DNA of 64,000 nt from an uncultured Aquimarina sp. (GCA_938011245.1 CALLUJ010000033.1:1-64000), one strand, 5' to 3'; positions 26,635-39,661 are shown, counted from the stretch's first letter. Program-made: numbers and translations. Notes: generated by a model not told the origin, from the sequence alone.

Positions 26635-28290
26635 TTAGTTTAATAATAAGGATTCTGCATGGGCTTTAGCGGCATCGGTAAGTTGCTTACCTCCTATCAT
26701 TTCTGCTATTTCTAAAATACGTTCTTCTTTTGTTAATCGCTTTAAATTTGTATGTGTAATATTATTTATATCTTCTTTAAATACCTTATACTGTATTTTT
26801 CCTTTTGCAGCAATTTGAGGTAAATGAGTAATACTAAATACTTGTTGTTTTATACCCATTTCTTGTAATAGGTTTGCCATTTTTTGAGCTACTTCTCCTG
26901 ATACTCCTGTGTCTATTTCATCAAAAATTAAGGTAGGTAACTTAATGTGTTGCGATAAAAGCATTTTAATAGCTAATACAATACGAGAAAGTTCACCACC
27001 AGAAGCTACTGCTTTTAAAGCTCCATATTGTCCTCCTTTATTGGCAGAAAACAATAATTGAAATTCATTACCTCCATAGATATTAAATTCATTTATTCTA
27101 TCTAATACAGGGCTAAAACTAGCGTTCTTCATTCCTAATTCTACTAATATCTGTTCTATTTTTTGAGTAAATTTAGGAAGTACTTTTTCTCTCTTAGCAT
27201 GTATTTTATCTGCAACAATATTCAGTTTTAAATTAATATCATGGATTTTATTTTCTGCATTATTAATAGCATTATCAATATTTTCTGTGTCCGAAACTTG
27301 TTCTTCTAGCGTGTTTTTAATTGTCAACAATTCTTTATTTGAACTTACTCCATGCTTTTTATGTAGTGTATATAACAGCTGTAATCGGTCGCTAACCAAC
27401 TGTAATTTATTAGGATCTGCCTCTAAATTTTCAATTTCTTCTTCTATGCTAGCTCTTATATCATCTAGTTCAATACAAACGCTAGATATTCGTTTTTGCA
27501 ATTCATTATAAGAATCTCCGTAAGAAATTATTTTATTAATACTATTTTTTGCTTCTGTAAGTCGGTCAAAGGCTCCATGATTCTCTATCGCTATACTTCC
27601 AAAACTAAAAGCTAAACGTTCTTGGATTTCTTCTGTATTTGCTAGCTGGTTTTGAAGTTCTTCTAATTCTTGTAATTCTTCGGACTTTATTTTAGCTTCT
27701 TCTAGTTCGTGTAGTAAATGAGAATTATAACTATACTCGTCTTTGTATCGTTGTTGATTTTCTTTAAGAGTATCTAACTCTTTTTTAGCTATTTTTAATT
27801 GTTTTAATCCTCTTCTAAAAGATTCTAATTCTTTTTGATTTTTAGCTAATGTATCTAAAATATAAAATTGAAATTCGTTTGTGGTAACTTCTAAAGTTTG
27901 ATGTTGACTATGAATATCTATTAATTTACCCCCTAAGTCTTGTAAAACACTTAGATTTACAGGAGAATCGTTTACAAAAGCTCTAGATTTTCCGGACGGT
28001 AAAATTTCTCTTCTAATAAAAGTTTGATTCTCAAAGTCCAAGTCTTTATCCTTGAATACTTTTTCTAATTGGTGTTCTGAAATATCAAAGGTGGCTTCTA
28101 CAACACACTTTTTTTCTGTGTTTTTTATTACAGAAGTATTTGTTCTTTTTCCTATAATTAATCCTAAAGCTCCTAAAATTAATGATTTTCCTGCTCCCGT
28201 CTCTCCTGTAATGGTACTTAATCCATTTTCAAAATCAACATTAAGAGTTTCTATTAAAGCAAAGTTTTGGACCGTTAATTTTTGTAGCAA
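26635..28290 (-). CDS. recN: DNA repair protein RecN
   Basis: GETGAGKSLILGALGL, ASGGELSRIVLAIK, DEIDTGVSG. Confidence 0.96.
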   Translation of the reverse strand: MLQKLTVQNFALIETLNVDFENGLSTITGETGAGKSLILGALGLIIGKRTNTSVIKNTEKKCVVEATFDISEHQLEKVFKDKDLDFENQTFIRREILPSGKSRAFVNDSPVNLSVLQDLGGKLIDIHSQHQTLEVTTNEFQFYILDTLAKNQKELESFRRGLKQLKIAKKELDTLKENQQRYKDEYSYNSHLLHELEEAKIKSEELQELEELQNQLANTEEIQERLAFSFGSIAIENHGAFDRLTEAKNSINKIISYGDSYNELQKRISSVCIELDDIRASIEEEIENLEADPNKLQLVSDRLQLLYTLHKKHGVSSNKELLTIKNTLEEQVSDTENIDNAINNAENKIHDINLKLNIVADKIHAKREKVLPKFTQKIEQILVELGMKNASFSPVLDRINEFNIYGGNEFQLLFSANKGGQYGALKAVASGGELSRIVLAIKMLLSQHIKLPTLIFDEIDTGVSGEVAQKMANLLQEMGIKQQVFSITHLPQIAAKGKIQYKVFKEDINNITHTNLKRLTKEERILEIAEMIGGKQLTDAAKAHAESLLLN

Positions 28291-28361
28291 TTTCTAATAA
28301 TTTAGGCTATAAAGATACTACTCTATTTGTCTAACTAAAAAAAAGTAAACATTATTATTTA

Positions 28362-29252
28362 CTAGTAGGTAATGGCATCCCAGTCTTTAGAATATAAAGG
28401 AGCTAGCGTACGTAATAATTCTATTGTTTTTGCTGAATCTACCTTAGGTCCTCCCGATAAGACTTTAGAAATTTCATTTGATTTAGCATCAAAGAATGTT
28501 CTAAAAACATAAGAGTTAGGACGCTTATTATTTACTTCCTTAAACATTTTTATAGATTCTATTATCGATTTTTTAGCTTGTTTTTGATCTTCTGACATCT
28601 GATCCAAACCTTCAAAATGATACACATATAATGCTTTTCTATAATTGGTGAAAATTCCCGAAATCATATCATCGTTCCAACGAAAGCGCGATTGGGTACC
28701 CGAAGAGGAGCTCCATCCTGCGGCTCCCGAAGATTGCCCAATATTTACTATTTGTTTCGCTTTTTTGTAAAACTCTGTACCTCCTAATTCTTTAAACGTG
28801 TCTGCTTCTGTGGCTAAAACAGTAAATAAATAATAGGAAATTACCGAAATTAAATTTCCTCCATCAGAGTTTTCATTATACACCAACGGTTCATATTCTT
28901 GATATCTAAAATTAAATTCTTTATCGTTAAAATTAGCAATAGTAGTACTATAACCCGAATTAAAAACAGGCCTAGAAGCTTGTACTTGTAATGAAGCTTC
29001 AAAAGAATTGTTATTATCGTATGCAAGTACGTTTATAAAAAAGGAACAACTAATACGTTCCTGAAGTTTATACTCTGTATTAGTCCATTTAGTATTATTA
29101 ATAAACTCCTGTAAAGATGTTTCTAAGGTTCTAAAAACAGATAAGTTAGGTTGCCCTGTTTGTTCTGCATTTACTTTTACTGTACTTATAAACTCCTGCG
29201 CACTAAGCACATTAACAATAATAAGAAAAAAAATACAGCAAAATTTATGCAT
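28362..29252 (-). CDS. DUF4835-type exported protein
   Basis: Position beside coaBC and sequence character; signal peptide MHKFCCIFFLIIVNVLSAQ. Confidence 0.75.
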   Translation of the reverse strand: MHKFCCIFFLIIVNVLSAQEFISTVKVNAEQTGQPNLSVFRTLETSLQEFINNTKWTNTEYKLQERISCSFFINVLAYDNNNSFEASLQVQASRPVFNSGYSTTIANFNDKEFNFRYQEYEPLVYNENSDGGNLISVISYYLFTVLATEADTFKELGGTEFYKKAKQIVNIGQSSGAAGWSSSSGTQSRFRWNDDMISGIFTNYRKALYVYHFEGLDQMSEDQKQAKKSIIESIKMFKEVNNKRPNSYVFRTFFDAKSNEISKVLSGGPKVDSAKTIELLRTLAPLYSKDWDAITY

Positions 29253-30456
29253 GTTGTAATAATTGTATTTCGTTAAGTATATCTTTAGCTACTTCCACTT
29301 TAGACTTTAAATCAAACGTTTTAATTTCTTGTTTATGATTTATTAAGGTTACTTTATTTGTTTTGGCTTTAAAACCTGCTCCCTTATCGTTTAACGAATT
29401 TAAAACAATTAAATCTAAATTTTTACGCTCTAGTTTACCTTGTGCATTTTCTAGTTCATTCTGAGTTTCTAAAGCAAAACCTACTAAAATTTGATTCTCT
29501 TTATGATTTCCCATCCATTTAAGAATATCGGCAGTACGTTCTAATTGTATAGATAAATCTCCTTCTTTCTTCTTAATTTTTTGATTTGAAAAATTCGCTG
29601 GTCTGTAATCGGCAACAGCTGCAGATGCAATAGCCATATCAGATTGGATGTAGGATTCTTTTACTGCATCAAACATCGATTGTGCACTAGTTACTCTGGT
29701 TACAGTTACTCTACTATGCTTACAGCTTAAGGTAGATGGACCTAAAATTAATGTTACTTCTGCTCCTAAATTAGCAGCTTCTGTAGCAATACTAATTCCC
29801 ATGCGACCTGTAGAATGGTTTCCTATAAACCGAACAGGGTCTATAGATTCGTAAGTTGGACCTGCAGTTACTAGCACTTTTTTCCCCTTTAAAGGAAGCT
29901 TGTTTAATATATCTGCTTCTATAAACGTTACAATATCTTCTGGTTCTGCCATACGCCCTTGACCTACTAATCCGCTTGCTAATTCGCCTGAAGTCGCAGG
30001 AATCATAATATTTCCAAATGAAGCAAGTTTTTTAAACGTTTCTGCTGTAGATGGATGTTTATACATATCTAAGTCCATTGCTGGTGCAAAATATACAGGA
30101 CATTTTGCAGAGGTATATGTTGCTAAAAGCAAATTATCGCTTTTACCATATGCCATTTTAGATAATGTATTGGCTGTTGCTGGAGCTATTATAAAATAAT
30201 CTGCCCATAAACCTAAATCTACATGGTTATTCCATAGCTCATTCTCTGCTTCTTTTTCGTAAAAAGTACTATGGACTGGATTTTTTGATAAAGTAGAAAG
30301 CGTTAAAGGGGTAACAAAATCCTTTGCCGCTGGAGTCATCACTACTTTTACTTGGGCTCCCTGCTTTATAAAAGCACGAACAAGCATTGCTGATTTGTAA
30401 GCAGCAATGCCTGCACTAACTCCAAGGAGTATTTTTTTTCCTTGTAATAAAGACAT
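29245..30456 (-). CDS. coaBC: Bifunctional phosphopantothenoylcysteine decarboxylase/phosphopantothenate-cysteine ligase
   Basis: LGVSAGIAAYKSAMLVR, TAGPTYESIDPVRFIGNHSTGRMG. Confidence 0.95.
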   Translation of the reverse strand: MSLLQGKKILLGVSAGIAAYKSAMLVRAFIKQGAQVKVVMTPAAKDFVTPLTLSTLSKNPVHSTFYEKEAENELWNNHVDLGLWADYFIIAPATANTLSKMAYGKSDNLLLATYTSAKCPVYFAPAMDLDMYKHPSTAETFKKLASFGNIMIPATSGELASGLVGQGRMAEPEDIVTFIEADILNKLPLKGKKVLVTAGPTYESIDPVRFIGNHSTGRMGISIATEAANLGAEVTLILGPSTLSCKHSRVTVTRVTSAQSMFDAVKESYIQSDMAIASAAVADYRPANFSNQKIKKKEGDLSIQLERTADILKWMGNHKENQILVGFALETQNELENAQGKLERKNLDLIVLNSLNDKGAGFKAKTNKVTLINHKQEIKTFDLKSKVEVAKDILNEIQLLQHA

Positions 30457-30464
30457 ATATCAGA

Positions 30465-30803
30465 TTATAGTTCTTCTGAAATATCGTCTCTTGTATTTCT
30501 ATGGTATATTTTACCTCCAAGCCACTCTTCCACTGCTAAAGCATGTGGTTTCGGTAATTTTTCATAAAACTTAGAAACTTCAATTTGTTCTTTATTTTCG
30601 AATACCTCTTCTAAACTATCATTAAATGTAGCAAACTCATCTAACTTCTCAATCAATTCAGTTTTTATATCTGTATTAATTTGTGTTGCTCTTTTAGCAA
30701 TTATAGAAATAGCTTCATAAATATTATCTGTAGGAGCATCTATAAGGTTTTTATCTATTGTAGTTGTTGCTACAGGAGCATTACTGTTTTTTAAATCCAT
30801 CAT
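30465..30803 (-). CDS. rpoZ: DNA-directed RNA polymerase omega subunit (Bacteroidota type)
   Basis: DNIYEAISIIAKRATQINTDIK; position in the coaBC-bamD cluster. Confidence 0.8.
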   Translation of the reverse strand: MMDLKNSNAPVATTTIDKNLIDAPTDNIYEAISIIAKRATQINTDIKTELIEKLDEFATFNDSLEEVFENKEQIEVSKFYEKLPKPHALAVEEWLGGKIYHRNTRDDISEEL

Positions 30804-31615
30804 GATTGTATATTAAATGCTTGTTTTCTTTTATTAATATCAGCAGCAATTTCATCTGCTTTTTTCTTAAAGTCTTCACTTACACTACGAGTTATATAGG
30901 TCTCGTAATATTCTTGTGCTTTATCTAAACGTTCTGGTATTAAATCTTCAAAACTATTAATTGCTAGTTTGTATGCCGATTCTAAACGATAATACAATAC
31001 TCTCTCCGAGAATTTAGATCCTGGATAATCAACTAAATAATTAGAAAATGCTTTTATTGCTGGTTTGTATAAATCTCTGTGATGATATTGCTTCGCTATT
31101 TTATAAAACTTTTCTTCTAATTTATTACGCAATTTAGAAGTATGTTCGTTAGCACTTTCTAAAAAAGAACTTTCAGGAAAATCATTTATAAATTTTTGGA
31201 ATTTTTCTAATCCAACAAATGTTTGTTTTTGATCTAAAGAATATCTATTCGTTAATTCGTATATACTTTTAGCTTCTTTATATCTAGCTTCTTCTATTTT
31301 TTTACTTTTAGGATACGCTTTTGCAAAACGCTCAAATTTATATTGAGAAATGTAAAAATCCTCTAAATTATAATATGTATCTGCTTCATGAAATAAAATG
31401 CGTTCTGCTTGAGGTTTGCCTCTGTACGCTGGAACAATTAATTCATACAACCTAAAAGCTTTTTTATAATCCCCTTCATTATAATAAGCATCTGCTGCCT
31501 TAACCTTATCTGCTAAACTCCCCTTACGAAGTAACTGCTGGTATTCGCTACAAGAACCCAGCGTAATAATAGCTACGAGTATATAAAGATATTTTTTTAC
31601 TTGGGATAAACACAT
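30800..31615 (-). CDS. bamD: Outer membrane assembly lipoprotein BamD
   Basis: Lipobox GSCSEYQQLLRKGSL; TPR-like repeats. Confidence 0.9.
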   Translation of the reverse strand: MCLSQVKKYLYILVAIITLGSCSEYQQLLRKGSLADKVKAADAYYNEGDYKKAFRLYELIVPAYRGKPQAERILFHEADTYYNLEDFYISQYKFERFAKAYPKSKKIEEARYKEAKSIYELTNRYSLDQKQTFVGLEKFQKFINDFPESSFLESANEHTSKLRNKLEEKFYKIAKQYHHRDLYKPAIKAFSNYLVDYPGSKFSERVLYYRLESAYKLAINSFEDLIPERLDKAQEYYETYITRSVSEDFKKKADEIAADINKRKQAFNIQS

Positions 31616-31911
31616 TTTGCAAAAGTAGTTTTTTTTGAAATACTTTAAAACTTTTTTTAAGTTGCAAAAAAATTAATTCATTATAATCTTATTTCTCTAA
31701 ATATCGTAATGTAAAATAACAACTCTGTATTAATTTCATAAAATACTTTTTTCATAATTGTGTTCTAAAAATTTTAGCTCTTTAAGTTCGTTTATTTTTT
31801 CAATCAATCTTCAATATCAAAAAAATGAACTTTCACCTTGCTCTAAAATTCCCAAAACACAACGTATTTTATATTCTTATTCGTACTTTTGCGCTTTGAT
31901 TTTTTTTATAA

Positions 31912-33543
<1,632 letters not shown>

Positions 33544-33559
33544 TACGATATTATAATAT

Positions 33560-33586
33560 AAAACATCACAACTATTGTGATGTTTT
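33560..33586. terminator. Hairpin between pyrG and yidC
   Basis: AAAACATCACAA-CTA-TTGTGATGTTTT. Confidence 0.65.
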
Positions 33587-33613
33587 ATGGTTTATTCACA
33601 ATAGATAAAACTT

Positions 33614-35479
33614 ATGGAAGAAAAACAGTTTGATGCTAAATCGATTATAGGTTATGTATTACTTTTAGGGATTGCCATTTGGTATTTTTATGCCAATAAA
33701 CCCAATATAGACGAATTAAAAGCACAAAAAGAAGCTAAAGCCAAAACAGAGGCTCAGCAACAAATTAAAAATTCCAATATTCCTACTCCTGCTATTACAA
33801 ATTCTGCGGTTACAGATTCTATTGGTAAAATTAAAGCCTATCAAGAATTAGGTGCTTTTGGCTATTCACAAACATTAACCGCTGCTAATGGAGGTGAAAC
33901 AACTTTAGAAAATGAAGTATTATTTTTAAAAATTAATAACCATGGTGGGTATATTTCTGAAGCAAAATTAAAAGATTTTAAAACTTTTAAAGGAGAAGAT
34001 TTATACTTAATAAAAGATGGTGCTAATGCTTCATTTGGAATTGACTTTTCCACTACCGATAATAGAACTTTAAATACCAAAAATTTATTTTTTACACCTA
34101 CTCTTAGTACTGTTGGCAATAACAAGCAACTAAGTATGAAGTTAAAAATATCAGAAGATAAATATTTAGAATATATTTATGTAATTAAGCCTAATGAATA
34201 TATGATGGATTTTGTAATTCGTTCTCAAGGTTTAGAAAACACATTAAACATATCAAAACCTATAAACCTTAATTGGGAATTAGAAGCTTTTAGACATGCC
34301 AAAAGTAATAGCTACGAGAATCGTTACACCAAGTTAATATATGAGTATGAAGATGGACGAGATGATAGCGTAGGACAGCGTGAACTATCCGAAGACGATG
34401 CCGAGGATGTAAATTATGCCGCTTACAAGCAACACTTCTTTTCTTCAATACTAGTTACTAATACTGCTTTCAAAACCGCAAAATTAACAGCTCAAAATTT
34501 AATTAAAGACGAAGATCTAGACACTTTAAAACTTCGCAAATTTACAACGCAAGCTCCATTAGCTTTAACCGCTGGGAATTTAAATTACCAAATGCAATGG
34601 TACTATGGTCCTACCGATTACAAAATCTTAAAAAATTACGACCACAACCTGGGAGAAGTAGTTGATTTTGGATGGGGGATTTTTGGAACAATTAACAAAT
34701 ATGTTTTTACGCCACTATTTGACATTTTAAGTGGTTTTTTACCATACGGAATTGCTATTATTATAATGACCATTTTAGTACGTCTATTAATGTCGCCTGT
34801 AACTTATAAATCCTACGTTTCTCAAGCGCGTATGAAGGTGCTAAAACCAGAGATTACAGAAATTAATGAAAAGCATGCAGACAATCCTATGAAAAAGCAA
34901 CAAGAGACTATGGCACTCTATGGCAAAGCAGGCGTAAACCCTATGAGTGGTTGTATCCCTGCATTACTGCAAATGCCCATTTTTTATGCATTGTTTAGCT
35001 TTTTTCCAACGGCTATTTTATTACGCCAAAAAAGTTTTTTATGGGCAGAAGATTTATCTAGTTACGATGTAGTGGCAGAGTTACCTTTTAAAATCCCTTT
35101 CTATGGAGATCATATTAGTTTATTTCCAATATTAGCCTCTATAGCTATTTTCTTTTATATGCAGATGACTACTGGACAAAATATGCCTACGCAGTCACAA
35201 CCAGGAATGCCTAACATGAAATTTATTATGTATTTATCTCCTGTATTTATGTTAATTTTCTTTAATAATTATGCTTCAGGATTATCGTTATACTATTTTG
35301 TATCTAACTTAATTACTATTGGTATTATGTTAGTAATTAAAAAGTTTATTATTGACGAAAAGAAAATACACGCTAAAATTCAGGAAAACAAAAAGAAACC
35401 TAAAAAGCAAAGTAAATTTAAACAGCGTTTACAACAAGCCATGGAACAGGCAGAAAAACAACAAAAAAATAAAAAATAA
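33614..35479 (+). CDS. yidC: Membrane protein insertase YidC
   Basis: GYVLLLGIAIWYFY; C-domain MSGCIPALLQMPIFYALFSFF. Confidence 0.96.
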   Translation: MEEKQFDAKSIIGYVLLLGIAIWYFYANKPNIDELKAQKEAKAKTEAQQQIKNSNIPTPAITNSAVTDSIGKIKAYQELGAFGYSQTLTAANGGETTLENEVLFLKINNHGGYISEAKLKDFKTFKGEDLYLIKDGANASFGIDFSTTDNRTLNTKNLFFTPTLSTVGNNKQLSMKLKISEDKYLEYIYVIKPNEYMMDFVIRSQGLENTLNISKPINLNWELEAFRHAKSNSYENRYTKLIYEYEDGRDDSVGQRELSEDDAEDVNYAAYKQHFFSSILVTNTAFKTAKLTAQNLIKDEDLDTLKLRKFTTQAPLALTAGNLNYQMQWYYGPTDYKILKNYDHNLGEVVDFGWGIFGTINKYVFTPLFDILSGFLPYGIAIIIMTILVRLLMSPVTYKSYVSQARMKVLKPEITEINEKHADNPMKKQQETMALYGKAGVNPMSGCIPALLQMPIFYALFSFFPTAILLRQKSFLWAEDLSSYDVVAELPFKIPFYGDHISLFPILASIAIFFYMQMTTGQNMPTQSQPGMPNMKFIMYLSPVFMLIFFNNYASGLSLYYFVSNLITIGIMLVIKKFIIDEKKIHAKIQENKKKPKKQSKFKQRLQQAMEQAEKQQKNKK

Positions 35480-35537
35480 ATCTTTAATTTGAGTTCTGCA
35501 TAATAATTCAAACTTAAGATAATCTTACTAAGACTTC

Positions 35538-35583
35538 AAAAAAACCCAATATTTAAAATCATCAAATATTGAGGTTTTTTTTT
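35538..35583. terminator. Terminator hairpin after yidC
   Basis: AAAAACCCAATATTTAAAATCATCAAATATTGAGGTTTTT. Confidence 0.75.
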
Positions 35584-35736
35584 GACTATCTGGTTTTTAT
35601 AGATGCTTTCAAAAATTAATTTATTTACATCAAAAAGTGTTTTAATAGAAAGAATGCATTATTATTTTTAACGACGAAAGCAAAACCAAAAAGGTTTCCT
35701 AAATTTGCAACAAATTCATAAAAAACAAATCTTAGA

Positions 35737-36651
35737 ATGTCAATAAAAATTTTCGGACATAAATCTCCAGATACAGATGCCACAGCATCTGCTTTAGTTT
35801 GGTCTTGGTATTTAAATTTTAAAGGACAAAAAGCAAATGCATATATTTTAGGAACTCCAAATACAGAAACTTTATTTGTACTAAAATATTGGGGTTTCGA
35901 AGTTCCTAAGCAACTTACTTCTGTTTCTTCAGAAGATAAGGTAGTAATTGTAGACACTAATAACCCCAACGAACTTTTTGATAATATTAATGATACTCAA
36001 ATTATTCAAATTATAGATCATCATAAATTAGTTGGAGGAATACAAACTACTAATCCTATAGATATTTGTATAAAACCGTTAGCTTCAAGCGCATCTGTAA
36101 TGTACACTTTAATGTCCGACTCTGATATTAAAAGTATGCCTAAGAATATTAAAGGTTTAATGCTCTCCTGTGTGTTATCCGATACGTTAGAGTTTAGGAG
36201 TCCAACAACAACAGATTTAGATAAGGACATTGCTACTATATTAGCTAATCAATTAAAAATAGACATTAACGAATATGCATCAAAAATGTTTGAAGCAAAA
36301 TCAGACGTGTCTCATTTTTCTGATGAAGATTTAATTAAATTAGATAGTAAGAAATACGAAGTTAGTGGTAAAAAATACCGCGTATCGGTATTAGAAACTA
36401 CGGCTCCAAATATAGTTTTAGATAGAAAGGATAGTATTTTAAAAACTATTGAAACTATTAAAAAAGACGAATCCCTAGATGAAGTTCTTTTATTTGTAAT
36501 TGATATTTTAAAAGAAGAAGCTACTTTTTTTATTCCTAACAATGCAGTAAAAAATATTGCCAAAAATTCGTTTAAAACAGAAGCTACTTCTGAATTAGTT
36601 ATACTACCTGGTATTGTATCTCGCAAAAAACAAATTATCCCAGTACTATAA
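35737..36651 (+). CDS. ppaC: Manganese-dependent inorganic pyrophosphatase (DHH family)
   Basis: IFGHKSPDTDATASALVW; DHHKLVGG; SDTLEFRSPTTT. Confidence 0.93.
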   Translation: MSIKIFGHKSPDTDATASALVWSWYLNFKGQKANAYILGTPNTETLFVLKYWGFEVPKQLTSVSSEDKVVIVDTNNPNELFDNINDTQIIQIIDHHKLVGGIQTTNPIDICIKPLASSASVMYTLMSDSDIKSMPKNIKGLMLSCVLSDTLEFRSPTTTDLDKDIATILANQLKIDINEYASKMFEAKSDVSHFSDEDLIKLDSKKYEVSGKKYRVSVLETTAPNIVLDRKDSILKTIETIKKDESLDEVLLFVIDILKEEATFFIPNNAVKNIAKNSFKTEATSELVILPGIVSRKKQIIPVL

Positions 36652-36683
36652 TTAGGTTTTTAAGTTTAAAAATTTACATTTAT

Positions 36684-36722
36684 AAAAAAGCCAAAATTTG
36701 ATAATTTCAAATCTTGGCTTTT
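36684..36722. terminator. Terminator hairpin between convergent genes
   Basis: AAAAGCCAAAATTTGA-TAATT-TCAAATCTTGGCTTTT. Confidence 0.75.
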
Positions 36723-36737
36723 CTTCTTTCTTTATTA

Positions 36738-37550
36738 TTATTTCCCTAAAATAAGCGGTAAACCGTCTTTTGAAGACCCCACCACTACTACTTTAGCGTT
36801 TGGAGATTGTGCTAACATTAGTGTGGCTTCTATTCCTTTTTCTTGAAGAATCTTATCGGTTAGCGAAGCACTTAGTATTCTATTAGCTTCTGCTTTACCT
36901 TCGGCATCAATTTTTTGACGTTGAGCTTCCTTTGCTGCTTTTGTTAAACGAAATTCGTATTCTAAAGATTCTTGTTCCTGTTTCAATTTACGTTCTATTG
37001 CATCTTTAATTGTAGGAGGAAGTGTAACATCTCGTACCAATATTTGCTCAAGGTCTATGTATTGGTTAGAAATAATTTTTTTAGTTTCTGCAAAAATCTC
37101 TTGCTGAATAACATCTCGTTTACTGGAATATAATTGTTCTGGTGTATAACGTCCTACTACACTTCGTGCCGCAGATCTAATTGCTGGTTGAATAATTCGT
37201 TGTAAGTAATTTTTTCCCTTTTCTTTATGCAATGCTCCCAAACTCTCGTATTTAGGTTTATACCATGCCGAAGCTTCTAATTCTATCTCTAATCCATTAG
37301 ACGATAGTACTTGCATTTTTTCAAAAACTTCTTGCTGGCGCACTTCGTACACAATTACATTATTCCAAGGAGCTATAAAATGAAATCCTTCGTCTAAAGG
37401 TGGGTTTTCTGCAGACACTCCTCCTCCAAAAGTTTCATATAACACGCCTGCTTTACCAGACTCTATGGTTATTGTAGATTTAGCAACAAAAATAAGTCCA
37501 AGCACTAATGCTATAATAATAGGTACACCAATTTTTGGTAATTTTTCCAT
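36738..37550 (-). CDS. Prohibitin-like SPFH-domain protein
   Basis: SGKAGVLYETFGGG...; ILVRDVTLPPTIKDAIERKLKQEQE. Confidence 0.92.
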   Translation of the reverse strand: MEKLPKIGVPIIIALVLGLIFVAKSTITIESGKAGVLYETFGGGVSAENPPLDEGFHFIAPWNNVIVYEVRQQEVFEKMQVLSSNGLEIELEASAWYKPKYESLGALHKEKGKNYLQRIIQPAIRSAARSVVGRYTPEQLYSSKRDVIQQEIFAETKKIISNQYIDLEQILVRDVTLPPTIKDAIERKLKQEQESLEYEFRLTKAAKEAQRQKIDAEGKAEANRILSASLTDKILQEKGIEATLMLAQSPNAKVVVVGSSKDGLPLILGK

Positions 37551-37630
37551 AATATGTTTATTAATTAGATTATCTTTTTAAGAGTATCGAAGTTATTATT
37601 TTAATTTGTAGAGCTCTTGTTTTTCTTATA

Positions 37631-39661
37631 TTATATCAATCCATGGTATTTTCTTAAAAACCACTCCATACTAAACAGTATTGCAAGTAAGCCTAATAAA
37701 ATTTTCCAATTTATAAGCGGTTTTTGTTCTTTACTATAGGTTATAGTTGATTTATAATTTTCGGAATTCACTAACTCATCAACTAAATTATTCACTTGAT
37801 TGGGATAAATTAATTTTCCATTATTTCTTAACGTCAATTGCTCTAAAGCATCAATATTAGGGGTTTGAAATTGTTTCTCAATATCGAAATTCTGTATTAC
37901 AAAACTCCCATTAGATTTCAATTTACTTCCTTTTACTTCTACTAAAAAATTATAATTTCCTGCTTCCAAATTTTTAATATCTGCTTCATAAAAAGAACCT
38001 TTTAAAAGCATTGGAATTTTTTGATTACTCGTTTCTCCTTCTTTTTGTATAGAAATTACTAATTGTGCTTTTACATCAAATTCATAATTTTTATTAAAAT
38101 ATGAAGCTGAAATTACAATTGGACTATTTGTAAAATATTCGTTATTATAATTTACAATAAGGCGTTTTCTAGCCTTTTTATTCGATAAATATTGAATAAT
38201 TTTACCAAAAAAGTCATCAAATTTTTCAAAATTACCATCCCGTTTGTAATTCATTAAACGCCATTTCCATATGCCTTCCCCAAATAAAAGTGCTTCATTA
38301 GTATTAGACGAATTTAAAAAAGCTAATAGCGGTTGGGCAGTTATTACTCCTGCAACTTTTTTATACATAAGAATTTCATAATCGCTTGTAATTTGTATAT
38401 CTCCAAAAGCACTCTCTAAAGGAGGGTATTTTTCTAATACAAATTGGTTGGTATTAAAAATTCCGAAATTAGAATTCAATACTGGTAATACTTCTTCTAC
38501 TTGAGTGCGATTCGCCTTCGTATAATTTCGTTGTAATGCGTTTAAAAAATTCCAATCTGTTTGCTTCCCTGTAATGGTAAGTAAAGGCATTTTTACTTTT
38601 GTACACAGTTCGTAAACTTTTTTAAAACTATTATTAGGTTGATAAAGAATTACTAGTGCAATGTTATCTAAAGAATTAATTTCTGTAGGCTTTACAACCT
38701 TTAAACGTCTTCTTTTGTTACTTTCTATATTTCGCTTTAATGCCCCTATATCGGGATGGGTAACTGTTGATACTAATAGTACCGATGCTTTTTCGTCTAT
38801 CGTTTCTATAAGTATATTTTTACTATTATTGGTTTTGTTTTTTTCTTCTGTAAAGGAATTTAATACTATTTTATAATTTTGTAATCCTGCTATAGAAGCT
38901 TTTAATTTGGGGGTAATAAAGTAAGACCGTTTTTCTGCATTAAAGCTTATTTTTTCATTGTATATTTTTTGTTTTCCTCTATAAATAGTTAAATCCGTAT
39001 TACAAGTATCTTTCCCTGAATAATTAACTAAGATTTCTATAGGGAATTCGTTATCTAAATACACATATTTATTAGCATTAACAGTAGTTACTTGTAAATC
39101 GGCTACACGAGTGGTATCTCCTACCGCAATAGCATAAATAGGCTGTTGGTGCTTACTTTTGTAATAGGTATAATCTTTACCATAAGTTTGGTTTCCATCG
39201 GTAAGTAATATTATAGGATTATTAGAGCCTTTGTGTATTTTTTGAATATTTAAAATAGATTGCTGTATTATGGTTTGTGTTTCCTTAAAATTAAAAGTTA
39301 CACTATCTGTAATTTGCTCTCCAAAACCATATGTAAAAACTTCAAACTTCTTTTGTATTTCAGTATTATTAGCAATTTTCGGCACAATATTTTTTAATTG
39401 CTCCTGTTGTTTTAAGTGTTTAATAGATTGGGATTGATCTACTAAAATTTTTAATTCGGGCTTTTGCTCGTTACTTTTTATAATAGTTATTTCTGGATTT
39501 ACTAAAAGTAATAGTATAATAAACACACTTAAAAAACGTAAAAAAGCGAAAAGAATCGTCTTTTTAGACCTTCTTTTCGCTTTAAAAAAGTATTGAAATA
39601 TAGCCACTAATAATGCTATTATGCTAATAGCTATAATCCAAAGTATATTTTCTGTAGTCAA
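37631..39661 (-). CDS. VWA-like membrane protein
   Basis: N- and C-terminal TMs; LKILVDQSQSIK and NPIILLTDGNQTYG. Confidence 0.75.
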   Translation of the reverse strand: MTTENILWIIAISIIALLVAIFQYFFKAKRRSKKTILFAFLRFLSVFIILLLLVNPEITIIKSNEQKPELKILVDQSQSIKHLKQQEQLKNIVPKIANNTEIQKKFEVFTYGFGEQITDSVTFNFKETQTIIQQSILNIQKIHKGSNNPIILLTDGNQTYGKDYTYYKSKHQQPIYAIAVGDTTRVADLQVTTVNANKYVYLDNEFPIEILVNYSGKDTCNTDLTIYRGKQKIYNEKISFNAEKRSYFITPKLKASIAGLQNYKIVLNSFTEEKNKTNNSKNILIETIDEKASVLLVSTVTHPDIGALKRNIESNKRRRLKVVKPTEINSLDNIALVILYQPNNSFKKVYELCTKVKMPLLTITGKQTDWNFLNALQRNYTKANRTQVEEVLPVLNSNFGIFNTNQFVLEKYPPLESAFGDIQITSDYEILMYKKVAGVITAQPLLAFLNSSNTNEALLFGEGIWKWRLMNYKRDGNFEKFDDFFGKIIQYLSNKKARKRLIVNYNNEYFTNSPIVISASYFNKNYEFDVKAQLVISIQKEGETSNQKIPMLLKGSFYEADIKNLEAGNYNFLVEVKGSKLKSNGSFVIQNFDIEKQFQTPNIDALEQLTLRNNGKLIYPNQVNNLVDELVNSENYKSTITYSKEQKPLINWKILLGLLAILFSMEWFLRKYHGLI

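Noticed and set aside
39540-39585. Hairpin AAAAGCGAAAAGAA...TTCTTTTCGCTTT
   Set aside because: Lies inside the coding sequence of the VWA-like gene N-terminus; probably a coding coincidence (Lys/Arg-rich).
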